Below are positions 47,529 through 59,999 of a stretch of 64,000 bases of DNA, one piece after another. The notes below the pieces were generated by a model, which worked only from the letters and a program-made list of their open reading frames with translations, had not been told where the DNA came from and ran no database searches. Made by a program: the position numbers and the translations under genes. The DNA comes from Siphonodentalium dalli (Eukaryota > Mollusca > Scaphopoda > Gadilida > Siphonodentaliidae), in the NCBI GenBank assembly GCA_032622095.1, contig CP136062.1:156296875-156360874 (forward strand). The letters are read 5' to 3'. Positions within the stretch are counted from its first letter, which is position 1. Every line of letters starts with the position of its first letter.

Positions 47529-50500
47529 ATGATATCGATGACTACGGATAAAATCCGATTGAGTGAGATTGAGAGAGATGATTCATATAATTTTGTTGCA
47601 AAATACGCTACATTTGATAATGACGATATCGATCGCGTATGCAGTCCATTTGACCTAACAGACCACTCTTGTAGTTACCATGCCCCATCAGACCTAAAAT
47701 ATAACCTCGATGTATCAAAATGTACTTTATCCCTACTAGGCCTCAATTGTCGTAGCCTTAACGCAAATTGGGACTCGTTTGTTGCATTAATGACTCAGAT
47801 CCAGCAACCAGGAAAAATGTTTGATATATTGGCTCTCACCGAAATTTTCAAAATACGGGAAAATTATAGTCTACCGGGTTACCATAAACTAGAGTATAGG
47901 ACACGGCCCGAATTCGATGACGGCAGAGGGGGTATAGGATTATTTGTCAAGAATACCCATTCTTATAAAATACGTGATGACTTATCAATATTTATCCCAC
48001 ATGTTATCGAGACATTATTCATCGAAGTAAATGTAAGTTCTAAATCAAGTCACATAGTAGGTACTATTTATAGGCCAAATTCAGCCCCTCTGGCAGACCT
48101 GGACACTTTTGTCTCTGAACTTACCACAATAATGGAATCAATTAAGAAAACAAACAAGCGTGCTTATCTGATTGGTGATTATAATATTGATCTTCTCGGC
48201 TTTGAAACTCACACAAAAACGAGTAATTTCATTGACACTATTTTCGAAAACGGGTTCATGCCGGTAATTACTAAACCAACAAGAGTAACCGACTATTCAG
48301 CTACACTAATAGACAATATTTTTACAAATAGTGTGGTGAAAAAAAATAAATCAGGAATTATACTTACCGATGTTTCGGATCATTTCGCCACATTTTATGC
48401 GGAAATGTTCACAAATCGCGATGATACCGAAACTATAACTCAGCAGAAACCGATCAGAATATTCAGCGAAAACAATATCTCAACCTTTAAAAGTATTCTA
48501 CAAACCGACTCATTTGAGAGTGTATATAACAGTTCATCGGCCAATCTAGCATATGATAACTTCATGAAGGTATATCTCGATGCATATAACAAAGCGTTCC
48601 CATTAGTCGTCTCCAAACCATCAAAGAAATACGTCAAGAAACAACCATGGATGACGGCAGGTCTCCTAAATTCCTCTCTACATAAAAATAAACTATACGT
48701 AAAAAAATTGAAAAACCCAACGGATTTTAATTCTAAAAATTACAAGGAATACTGCAAATTATTCAATACGATGAAAAGAAAAAGCAAAAATTATTACTAC
48801 ACTGATGTGTTACAAGCAAATAAATTCAACAAGAGACAAACGTGGGCGATATTGAAAGATGCATTGAATTTGACCAACAATAGACCCAAAATTCCATCGA
48901 AATTACGTCACGGAAACTGCGATATATCAAATCAGACGGATATTGCCAAATCATTCAATGACTATTTCTCCCTAATCGGATATAAAACAAGCACCGAAGT
49001 TCCAGTTAAACCTGGCCATGACTTCTCACAGTACCTAAAAGAAACTCACGCTGATAATTTCTTCATTCGCCCAACCGACATGGACGAAATAGTATCAACC
49101 TGTTCATTATTACTTGGAAAAGGAAGCACCGATGTAAATGATATATCAACCAAACTAATGAAAAAAACAATATCCGAAACTGCAAGCGCGCTAACGTATA
49201 TATTCAATATGTCATTTGAAGAAGGAAAGTTTCCCACAAACATGAAGGTTGCAAAAGTTATACCCGTACATAAAGGAGGATCGCACAACTTGATTGAAAA
49301 CTACAGGCCGATAAGTATACCCTTTGCTACACCTCTTACACTCTGTTGTAGAAAATAATGATAAGCCAACGAAAGATTCAACACTTGCGATTTTTATAGA
49401 CTTATCAAAAGCATTCGACACCATCAATCATGATCTATTACTTAGAAAACTTGAATACTACGGTATTAGGGGGGTTTCTAACAACTGGTTCAAAAGCTAT
49501 TTAAATGAACGGCAACAGTACGTAGAAATAATGGGTGAAAAATCAAATATACAAAACATTTTATGTGGTGTACCTCAGGGATCTATACTCGGACCCATGC
49601 TCTTTTTACTATATGTTAATGACATGCCCAACTGTACGTCACTCAACATGTTGTCATTCGCGGATGACACAACTCTATATATTTCTGGCAATGATGGTAA
49701 TACCATACAAAAAGCAGTGAACATCGAGTTAGAAAAATTATCAACTTGGTGCTGCTGTAACAGACTTTCGATCAACACATCAAAAAGCAAATATATGCTA
49801 CTTCACCCACCAATGAATGACAATAAGTGGTCGCGATTGAAGGTAAAATTAAACAATAAGCAACTCATTAGAGTTGGTAATAGGTGTCACGAAACTTCTT
49901 TAAAATTCCTGGGCATTTACATAGATGAAAACCTTACTTTTAAAACTCATATCTCAATGCTTAACAAACGAATAAAACATGCATTGTTTGCTCTAAACAA
50001 GGTCAAACGTATTCTTCCCAAAACTGCAAAAAAAACTCTCTACTACGCATTAATTCACAGCTATCTAACATACGGACTTCCGGTATGGGGTCATTCGGTT
50101 GCTGCAAATTCAATGACAACTCTCCAAAAAAGATCAATTCGCATATTATGCAACAAAAATTATAGAAGTCATACAGAACCGTTATTTAAAAAAGAAAAAA
50201 TATTGAAGTTTAGCGACCTCTATCGTATGCACTGTGCCCAATTTATGTATGACTGGACAAAACTTGTACTACCCAGATCATTTTCCACTTGCTTTGAATA
50301 CTCTCGTGGAATAACTACGAGACAAGCCAAAAACATTAGAGTAATAAAACCGAGAATAAAATTTACGGCATACCTCCCAAAACACTCATTCCCAGATATA
50401 TGGAATTCAATCAATGCACAAATTAGAAATTCAAAGAACAGATTCATATTTAAAAGATGTTTAATAAAAAATATGTTGTCAAAATATGCTGAAGTTATTA

Positions 50501-50547
50501 ACTGTGGAGACGCGTATTGTTTTGATTGTAACAACACGTTAACATAG
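47529..50547 (+). pseudogene. Non-LTR retrotransposon ORF2 (endonuclease plus reverse transcriptase), frameshifted
   Basis: The first frame (47529-49358, 609 codons) has an AP-like endonuclease: NCRSLN, ALTE with the catalytic Glu, GGIGLFVKN, TIYRPN, GDYNIDLL, LIDNIFTN, and SDHFATF. It then reads into the start of the reverse transcriptase at NYRPISI. The second frame (49324-50547, +1 relative) holds the rest of the RT: FIDLSKAFDTINHDLL (motif A), GVPQGSILGPMLF (motif B), FADDTTLY (motif C), and LKFLGIYID. Catalytic Asp residues are intact. Roughly 40-50 residues between NYRPIS and the LLHLLHS segment are missing at about 49315-49330, so an internal deletion caused the frame change. Domains fit the Jockey/CR1/L2 group. 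No ORF1 is visible upstream. Confidence 0.93.
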
Positions 50548-51064
50548 TAACTCTCACAAGTCTCACCTAACCTGGTCGAAGATTTACCCTTTTACCTACC
50601 TATTTACTTATCATTATTTGAAGAATGTCAGACTATTATCTCATATAAAAAAATCACTAAAAACCCGTCGAAGAAAAAGGGTATGAGATATACAAAACAT
50701 ACTTTGATCAACGCTTATAGAGCGACCAGTAAACCAAACTCATAAATACATTACTATATACATACTCGGACACACCATCATACATGTGTGTTTTCCACTC
50801 TTCTCCGACTTAATTCTTGCTTCGATGATAACACGATTGCACTAGACAAGCGAATTAATAGGTGGCACCAACCGAGGTGCGTGAACCAATACGGATAACC
50901 GCTATATACAATACAATATATTCATCTATGAACTCAGGGGACAACAGGAAGACGGCCTATATTGGCCATGTCGCCCCCTGTGCAATAATAATTTATGTTA
51001 TTTGTGATTATTTGTATATTGACATGATTTATTGCACAAATAAAATATTCATTCATTCATTCAA
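50548..51064 (+). mobile_element. 3' UTR and (ATTC)n tail of the non-LTR retrotransposon
   Basis: After the ORF2 stop comes about 490 bp of UTR with AATAAA at 51039-51044, ending in ATTCATTCATTCATTC at 51046-51064. A short tandem-repeat tail is typical of CR1/L2/Jockey-type elements. The 5' end is not defined; it starts somewhere after 47204. Confidence 0.75.
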
Positions 51065-52530
51065 TGTTACATAGAGATGAGATGGTGCGCCCGCACTTGG
51101 CTCAACGAAGAAATGCGGCGACTTTCTGACCTTCGATAAATCGCAGTGTAAGTCACCCTTGTAACATACATACACTATTTAATCTGAATCTGTATTATCA
51201 AACTTTCCAACTATTGGACATTCCCATCGTAACACAACCAATGGTTGATAAGTCTCAACTGATTGCTGCATTTCAGTCAAAAATTCGGTCCTTCAGTCTA
51301 AACACACAATAATACTCTTTGTTATATCAAATTATCAGCACAAAATTCAAAATAGTTTCGTCGGAAATTTCCAATTAATGTTGTGTCAGGCATTAAATGT
51401 CAAACTGTTGTACTCTTGGAAATCCACCCTGACACACGTCCCTGGTGGTAAGTATTGCATTGATTGAAATATAGGTTTATACAAATACTTGAGTATGTTC
51501 ATATATAGTAACTAATGGGGCTATCCGGCGTTGTCCATGCGAGTTAGAATGTATTTTTGATATGCTTTATTTGAGTACTAAATTTACATAATCATAGCCT
51601 ACACACAATAATTTACTGCATAGTTCTATATATGTATACATATGTATATATGATTGATGTATCAATGTCAACGAATAACCATTGCCACTGCTGTCAAGAC
51701 CCCCACCATGACAAAAGCAATTTTCAACACAACTTTATTACACCAATGCAGTGTTTAAGATAATCGCTAGACTATGTTCGCCCGGGTTCTAACCCAAACA
51801 TATTCGAAAATCTGCACCTCTCAATGTGCCATTCCGATCGATACATTGCCATTTCGATAATAAATGAGAAACTGTTCAAGCTCATTGAATTAAGCACATT
51901 TGAAACAACGAATACCCATACTGAGTTATTGCCTCCATAAATCTTACGATTGGTGAAGTTGGCGACAATGTTAGTGTCCATTCTGCCAGCCCCCGTCACC
52001 CTAGCTCACAATTTTCTGATTTGAGAAGTACCACTATTATGCCACGTCATGAGAGTGCTCGCGTATAACGGAGAAGCGTATACATGCATAATTAAGTACG
52101 ACAATCGCCGATACCAAAATGTTATATCAACGCCCCTCCCCGATACACAATTCGTATCAAGGACAACCACTAATTCATCATTTGGGAATAAATTATTTGA
52201 TAAAATACTAATTTAAAAAAAAAAAAAAAATACTAAAACAAAATACAGAACAAAAAAAGAGAATAATAATATGCATAAGAAAGAGGATAACAGCAAAATC
52301 ACTCAACATTATATTAAGACAAAACAAAACAATTGTGGTGCAAAATAAGGAAATGTCCGATAAAAATGACTGGACAATTTCTTAAATGAGACCATTAAAT
52401 TGGGTGGATAATAATTGAATTAACTTACTGGAAATTCCCAACTTATCCCAAGTCCGCTAAGTTAGATATATTGTAGGCCCATGTACCTATCATCGCCACT
52501 CTCCAATGGATTAAAATTTTCAAACTAGTA
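51065..52530. other. AT-rich spacer, nothing recognised
   Basis: Contains an A run at 52216-52229 and no supported gene or repeat unit. Confidence 0.4.
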
Positions 52531-52770
52531 CTTCATTCCGTCCAGCTGATGGAAACTCCCAAATTGACACCCCTATAATAAAGGTTCGAATGGTTTCCAA
52601 ATGATGACCTTTCTGTCCAGATGTTGGAAACCTCAACAAATACCCCTATAATAAAGGTTCGAATGGTTTCCAGCTGATGACCATTCTGTCCAGATGTTGA
52701 AAACTCCCCAACTGACACCCCTATAATAAAGGTTCGAAAGGTTTTCAGCTGATGACAATTCAATCCAAAC
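52530..52770. repeat. 74-bp minisatellite, about 3 copies
   Basis: The marker CCCCTATAATAAAGGTTCGA starts at 52570, 52643 and 52718 (spacing 73 and 75). The units also share TTCTGTCCAGATGTTG and TTTCCAGCTGATGACC. Confidence 0.88.
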
Positions 52771-53304
52771 AGTTGAACGAAATTAGGACATCATTCCAAT
52801 TTTGGTCCAAAAATAGAAGAATTAAAACAATTTCAACCATTTTTAGTTTAAACATATTTATTTGTCTAATCTATATAACCCATCACATATAGCACATATA
52901 TTGTGGAATTGGAGGACAGGTGCTAAATCACTTATGGGTACCCATCTCCCATATCACTGATAAATAAATAATTAGTAATAGCAAACCAACTTGACTACAA
53001 AACAAGTTGAACATATCATCGGTCACCCCCACCATTTTTGTCATGTTCCTCCAACTAACTTACCAGGCATGGATGACATTTCCAACTGCTAAACGTTTTA
53101 CCAAGGTTGCAGGTGAGACACCAAATACAAGTTTGTGAAACCCGAGTTCCAACTTTAAAACAACCCGTTTGTTTTAAACTTGATATCCAGTCTAAATATA
53201 ACGGTGAATGCTCAGCAATTGACATGGATTTCACAATTTCATTCGTCACCGAACGGTTAATTCCAATCTGCATCCCACCAAATTCCCAACTATAGAGAAA
53301 ACGG

Positions 53305-54950
53305 ACGACACGACGCTCGTACTTGTTGGTTCTGAAAATAGTCTACGTGAATCGTACTTAACACTGGACGAATTTGCTCGGATATCGGGTCTGCGCATAA
53401 ATCCTGAAAAATATCAAGCAGGCATGGATAGGGATAGGGTCACAAAATAAAATACGACAAGCTATTACGGAACTAAACCTGTCTACTGTAAGCATTTAAC
53501 AAAAATTTAGGGATACATTTCGACACTAATTTAATAATCATGAATATAAAATACAATGATAGACTCGAAGATATAGAAAATATCACAAACATTTGGAAAC
53601 ACAGACTCCTGACCCCTTTAGGTAGAATAACATTTGTCAAATCCCTCATCTTACCAAAATCGACCCACTTATTTATAACTCTTCCACGTCCAGATACAGC
53701 TTTTTTGAAAGCCCTAAATACCTGTTTATACAATTTCATTTCGAATTCCAAACGTGATAGAATAAAAAGCAAACAACTATGTGCCGACCATATGCGCGGA
53801 GGTTTGAAGATGATTAATGTTGAAAACTTTGAGAGCGCCATGAAAATTAACTGGATACGACGCTTGATTTGCAAACAATCGAAATGGGCTTCATTGTGCA
53901 ATACCACCCCTTTCTTAAACGACCCACTATCTCTCACTTACCATGCAAATTACATTGTAAAGCAAACAAACAAGTTCGCAAATCCATTCTAGAGAGATGA
54001 TTTCGGCGCATGGTGTAAACTTAAGCGATCAAATAATTCAAATAATAATATTATGGCCTCAAATATCTGGAATAATCCGAATATAAAAATCGGAGGTTCG
54101 TCGATCAACTTTAAATCTTGGAGAGATGCGGGGATATATTTTATAAATGATCTATTCCAACCAGATAGTAAATGCCATACCCCATATACATTATATTCAA
54201 CTTTCAACATCGTGTCGATTTCATAACAATCAGCAACACAATACGTCATATACTGTCATTGGCAAGTTCTCTTAATCAACCCTTAATTCGTGTACCCTGC
54301 ACATGCCCACACAATAATCTTCCTCCGATACTCCGTGACTTAAAAGGCGGACAATTATTTTACACAATTCTAGCAAGTGGGAACACTATGCCGAATGCAT
54401 GCTAAAAATGGGAATCCGAAATAGGCGAATAGATAGAAAATTGGGAAGATTATTTGAGAATTCCCTTTAAAATCGGTACGAAATTACAGTGGCTCCAATT
54501 CAGAATCAATACACGCATTATTAGTACCAATACATTTCTGAAGGTGGCTAACATTCGAGTCGATGTTTTTGTAATCGCTGTCAAAACATACAAGAAACAA
54601 ATACTAATATTTGCTGGGATTGTCCCCATGTCCAAACTTTTATAAACGAAATTTTAACATGGACAAGAAACAACCAATTCCCCGTTGATCTACAAAAAAT
54701 AATATCATTTTCGGTATAGTTCATGAACACAGAAATTAAAAAAGTTATATTTTCCTGCTGGTTTTGAAACAATATATGTATAGAACAAAATTCACGCCCA
54801 TGCAGTTGTCTCGCTTGTTCCTTTGTGATGTCAAATTTAGATATGAATGCGAGAGATACAGCGCAAAATGTAATATGAATCGTGACTTCGATAACCAGTG
54901 GCTGACACTTCGATATGCCTTAAAAATTCTGTGAAATTGTGGATATTGCT
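53305..54950 (+). pseudogene. LINE relic, RT carboxyl half (L1/Tx1-like)
   Basis: The decayed protein starts with the end of an RT (DDTTLVLVGSENSL, FARISGLRINPEK at 53305-53415). It continues WKHRLLTPLGRITFVKSLIL and LPKSTHLFITLPRP (53590-53700) and GGLKMINVENFESAMKINWI (53798-53860). Next come NIKIGGSSINFKSW and GIYFINDLFQP (54078-54170), and a terminal zinc-finger-like C..C....ET...CWDCPH near 54585-54640. Frameshifts and stops are frequent, and the 5' part is missing. The order matches the L1/Tx1 type of LINE found widely in molluscs and fish. Confidence 0.85.
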
Positions 54951-55240
54951 CAATAAACTAGAAACAAAACTGAACTAATGTGGGTATCTAAACGCAGCAA
55001 CTGTGTTTAGACAAAGCCATGAATTATACCAAAATTAAACAAAATACATACAAATAAAAACACAGAAACCAGAGCGAGAGTGCAAACCATTGTGCAAACA
55101 CAGATAACACATAATATCAAAATAGACAACAATACTGCTTTGAGAACAGCCAAGATATAAAACCTGTATAAAATTAGACAGCAAAATTTAATTTAATTTA
55201 ACAAGGCTCCGCATATAACATTTGAAGTAGCTGGCAAATA
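54950..55240. other. Short spacer between LINE relics
   Basis: A-rich sequence. GTGAAATTGTGGATATTGCTC and the following CAATAAACT (54931-54960) have a counterpart at about 58177-58210, which suggests a shared repeat end. Confidence 0.4.
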
Positions 55241-55249
55241 AACCTCATG

Positions 55250-56300
55250 AATGATTGATAATATATTTATAATCTGTTGAATATGGGGTCAATTCAACAA
55301 GTTGATAATTGGGTAGTTGACTTAGTAGTTGATCCCTCGCCCAGATAGCATACATGGTATCCACTTCCCTCCATGTTAACATGTTCTCTCGAAGCATAGC
55401 ATCGAACATTAAAAACTCAAAGATCAAACGCTGTTTCCGAGAGTCAAAGATTTGACAGATTTTGGAGATTTTTGTTTTTGAACAATATGATCAACTTGCA
55501 TAGATTGTTTCGGATGATCTGTCTCGACAGAGGAGACGTAATCCATTACTTGCGCTACTGGTTCTGGAACAGGAATAGTATCACTATTCCTGCACGTGCG
55601 TTGCTAGTGATACACTGACGAGTTTCGTTTGACTCTGTGTTTGAGTGCTGTCGTCAGCACACGTTTTGTAGACCCTATTGTTGAGTACGTAATCTGTGGC
55701 CGAGGACAAACTATTTTCTTAGCATCTATATATGACATATTCGTCTCAGCAATATATCATTGAATCTTGAATTCATACTCCAAATTGGGACATGGACGAT
55801 CCATTGAAGCATGTTAACCTTGAGAGTTTGAACATTTTTTAATACTCGTACAATCCTTATGACCAGGAATGGAAAAGTGTGCGCACCTGGTTTCTTCACT
55901 TTTACAATGTTCATGGTCATAGCCTTGACGGTTAAAACATTGAAATGGGTTTGGAACATATGTGCTTATATCCGTCTTCATATACCGAACCTTCAATGTT
56001 GGTGGATGGTCGCAACGACTGAAGGTCAAAAGATAAATATTCAACGGAACGATTTGACCATCAGCTGTCTTAGTAAATCTACGGACTTCTGGAACTCCCT
56101 GTGGTGTTCTCAGCCAATATCTCTGATTCAAAGGAATCAGATATATCGCGAATTCTCAACACAGCTCTACTACTGTTCAATGACTTGAGAGGTGTGATCA
56201 ATATTGGTGTTTGTGCAATAGATATTAATTGCATAAGAGCGTTTGCTTGAATTTTTCTTGAACATTCGATCAGAAGAGATCCATTTAGTGACCAGTCCTG
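55250..56300 (-). pseudogene. LINE ORF1 (gag-like) relic with zinc knuckle
   Basis: On the - strand, 56131-55814 encodes GVPEVRRFTKTADGQIVPLN, a YLLTF segment, STYVPNPFQCFNRQGYDHEH and a second knuckle-like CAHF...HKDC. This matches ORF1 of Jockey-like LINEs (a PNP..CF.CQ..GH zinc knuckle array). One knuckle cysteine is replaced (CFNRQ instead of CFNCQ). A frame change near 55830 leads into SNCQGQHASMDRPCP-like sequence, then further broken frames to about 55250. No ORF2 follows. Confidence 0.8.
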
Positions 56301-56369
56301 ATCGGTATGACAAATTTTAATTGTTCGGCTATGCTTTGTAGCGTTTTATCAATCACATACTTCACACAT

Positions 56370-58020
56370 CAGCCTCTCGGTAGCTCGCCATAATGAGACA
56401 GGCGTTTACAGTATAGTATTGAAACATTTAAACCACGAAGACGAAATTTATGGCAAAACACACACGAAAAACAACACACAACTAGACACCAGAAACAAAA
56501 TACAGCAGACGGCAGAAATGTAATCTGAAAAACTGTGAGCGACGTGGCTGATTGATTGGACAGGGTCAACTCAACCACCCGTCTTGAAGAGATGTAGGAC
56601 CAAAGAGGACCATGAGCTAAGCCGTTACCACAGGTCGATGTCTCACTTGAGACGGCTGCCCTAGTATCCCCCAGAACTCCTGCTCCACATATCAAGGGAT
56701 GCACCCCTCGGCAAAAGTGGGCCACTTTAGGGGATTCTAACACCTGGCAGTGGGACAGTAAACCTATTCTACCCGGGCCCACACGGGGAAAGATTTCTTT
56801 ATTATGATCAATTGGCAGCAAGCATTAGAAAAACAGTGGTATATATGGAGACAAGTAAGTGTTGATCGAGTTCGCATGGTGAATATCGATGCACTCCCAA
56901 ATCACCCGAATAGGTTAAAGTGAAATGGGTTTTGTATCAGATGCTGAAATGCGTCTACGATTAGGTTAACGTGTCGGATTTCGATAGCTGTTCAACTTAA
57001 TTATAACAAGGCAAGTTTGAAAGTCACATGTGATATTAAAGACACGTCATGGATAGGTGTCTGAAATATCAGAGCTCATGGAAATATGTATGATATGTCA
57101 CTGATATGGACAGTAATGTCACCCCAAGAGCCTCGGGTTGCATTCCGTTCTCGATCGGGCGATACATATCCGCGTTGCTCTCAAGCACCGGCGATAACTG
57201 CATACTGTACTTGCATATTTGCCCAAACACGTCTGGTGTTGCCATCGCTTCCATCGATCACACCTACGCGACTATAGATATAAAGATCCTTATTTGACAT
57301 TGCTATGTGGATTATGCATGGCGGCATGTTAATCGGCGTCATTACTGTGGCATCACTGTAAACAATAATTATTCCTCCAATACCCATCTTATAACCAAGA
57401 GTACACAAGAAATTTACAAAGCATAGTGAATTGTTTGATGATAACATAAGAGAGGATCGCATATCAGGTCTAAGGTTTTGAGTCCTCTCTTAAGTGTTCA
57501 GTCTTTTGGAACCAAGAGCGTATTGGTGAGAAGATTTAATTGCTCTCTTAAGTTTCACAATTAGTGTTTTCCTTTAAATTATATATATATAATGTTCGAA
57601 CTTGTGTCCCTGGTATGCAGTCTTGAGTCCTCTCTTAAGTGTTCAGTCTTTTGGAACCAAGAGCGTATTGGTGAGAAGATTTAATTGCTCTCTTAAGTTT
57701 CACAATTAGTGTTTTCCTTTAAATTATATATATATAATGTTCGAACTTGTGTCCCTGGTATGCAGTCAGCAACAAAACATGCTAAACAGATGGGTGAGGT
57801 ACATGTGGTATTGGAATCCGGTGTATGATTTACAGCTGAAATGCGGGCATATAACGATATGTCAGTACATGTATATTAATAACCTTTATATATTTTCGGC
57901 TTAGACAACGCGTTCGTATTATGTATGTTAGCTGAAATGCAGAATATTAACTTATCAGTACAAGGTTCCACCCCGTTTTTCACAACAAAGTACCAAATTG
58001 TGTACACATGTGGATTGTCT
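56370..58020 (+). repeat. Dispersed 1.6-kb repeat, copy 2
   Basis: Collinear partner of 31600-33125. A 150-residue - strand frame at 56369-56821 is open here but broken in copy 1, so I do not call it a gene. A - strand frame at 57254-57069 is also interrupted in copy 1. Confidence 0.85.
57478..57767 (+). repeat. Recent 145-bp tandem duplication
   Basis: 57478-57622 and 57623-57767 appear identical, from TTGAGTCCTCTCTTAAG to TGGTATGCAGTC. The homologous place in copy 1 (about 32750-32935) has one unit, so the duplication is young. Confidence 0.92.
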
Positions 58021-58474
58021 TGTGACGGTCTTGTATATAATCCACACCAAACTGCTCAGTGCGATAATCATGGGACAAAGTATCTCTGTGCACATATTTG
58101 CTGATGAAAATTAGCTGTACATTTCTGGTGACAACCCCTATTGCTTTACAACCATAATGGCACAGTGCAATTATTTTGTGAAATCGTGGATGGTGGCCAA
58201 TAAACTGAAACTAATTAGTGACACAACTGAAGAAATGTGAGTGTCTAATCTGGCATACGTAAAGAAAGTTAGCATATGTGTTATGACTTTTGATGACACT
58301 CAAGTTCACACTCCTACAAGCCACATATGCAAGGCAATATACACTGAACTTCGGCGACACTGGAAAATGAGAAAATACATTCAAAACGACTCAATTTTTT
58401 AAAAACGTTAGTCATCTCTAAGTATCAGTCGACCTGACTACTACAATTCTATTTTAATTGGTGTACTATATAAT

Positions 58475-58822
58475 CAGGTATCTCAGCGTCTGCAGAAAAC
58501 TGTTGCAATGATAGTTCTATGTCGTAGAAGATCTGACGACAGATGCAATCTGCAAGAATTACATTGGCTACCTGTAGCAGACATAATTCTGTATATACGA
58601 CGGGGAACTATCCTAGCATATATTCAATGGTATGAAACACGCGATCCGTGGAATATATCACTTCATTCTTACACTGCCCTTCAAGTTTGTGGACATTCAA
58701 TGTTAGCCATCCTTGCGTACTTGCCTTGAGGGCTTATTGAAATGCTACTCTAGTGATTAGTTTAAGAATACCAATGCTGATAAATAACTTCAGGAATAGC
58801 CATTAAATAAATAAATAAATAT
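58475..58822 (+). pseudogene. LINE relic, RT carboxyl end with (AAAT)n tail
   Basis: The frame at 58475-58729 reads QRLQKTVAMIVLCRRR, LQELHWLPVADIILYI, then degenerates. LHWLPV after a RLQ..AA-like start is the conserved end of CR1/Jockey-type RTs. It ends in AAATAAATAAATAAAT at 58805-58822, a usual LINE tail. 5' truncated. Confidence 0.75.
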
Positions 58823-58829
58823 TACACAA

Positions 58830-59600
58830 ACATTTCTTGTAAAAAGTTGGCAAGTCTGATTTCAAAAGGTGATCCACACCGAGTGACCAGACATCTTACT
58901 AGCATAGCTGCGCTGAATGTGGGATCCCACATTTCATCAAAACCAAGAGACAGTGAAAATTATAATGCATTCTGGAGGACTATTACCTACATGTCTCTGA
59001 TTGGTGTAGAAACATACCAAATTATAAAAAAATACGTCTCTTGTGAGAGAGTTTCGACAGCCCGTGCACCATGCACGCCCGCATCGCCGAAGTGAATTAA
59101 GTCACATTAACGTAGTAGATAATTATACAAATTATCGCGGTATATTTGCTAAAACATATGGTATATAATACCAATCTCATAATGGAAAGTATCATTTGTT
59201 ACGTCTTGATTATCTAACCGAGGAACGGCAAGAGTTGATGCTTGAAATTAACACATGCTTCCAATAATAATTCATACTGGAATCGCAAAGGGAAATTACT
59301 GTTTAAAGTTAAATAGCCCTAAATAAAACAAGCAAATAAGATACAACTCGACATTCCGATTTGTTAGCACCAAATTGGGCACCACTATTTAGCAAATTCC
59401 CGCCACATTTATAGTTATATCCTTGATATAAGTACTTTAATGGTGTGGTTTATAGATACATGAGTGACGGATAGACGCCGTTGGTGTCAGGGCGGGAGGG
59501 GGGGGCACATAATGAAAACAACTATATTGTAGAATTCCATTAAACTTGTATGATATATTTATAATGTATAATGTATTCAAACGTTTGAGGCGCGGGTCCA
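58830..59600. other. Spacer, nothing recognised
   Basis: An 82-residue + frame at 58847-59095 has no family resemblance or gene context. A G8 run lies near 59502. Confidence 0.35.
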
Positions 59601-59604
59601 GTGG

Positions 59605-59990
59605 AATACATTATGGATATTCAATGTGAGTCATCCGAACTTGCCTTGAGGGCTGATTGAAATGCTACGCGGATGAGTCTTTATTCGTCTCCATGGTATA
59701 CTATGGACTTCTGTCGTACATCTCCATCAACCTTGTATAAAATGTTCTCAACGCCATGCTATAGGGAGTCTAATGGTTTAGTTTAACCATACGTCAGTCG
59801 ATGTCATGGTTGGGGACCAAGGAAGGAACATGATACAAACTTCTTTGTCATCGATTGCCACCAGACGAATACATAATGGAATTTAGATTGTACATGGCAT
59901 TTAGGGTATGATTTAAAGTAGGCAAAGTGCACCGTCGAAGTGAATGATGGACCCGAAGCTCTTTATAATGTGTTTTCACTGGGGCCCGAA
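59605..59990 (+). repeat. Dispersed repeat, partner of 29800
   Basis: Inverse copy of 29800-30190. Its first 70 bp also match 58685-58760 directly. Confidence 0.75.
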
Positions 59991-59999
59991 CCATTCAAT

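Noticed and set aside
52530-52770. CRISPR-like direct repeats
   Set aside because: Three 74-bp units without distinct spacers, in a eukaryotic genome: a minisatellite.
56369-56821. 150-codon - strand open frame as a gene
   Set aside because: It is part of a dispersed repeat whose other copy (31.6-32.1 kb) is broken, and its sequence looks like translated repeat.
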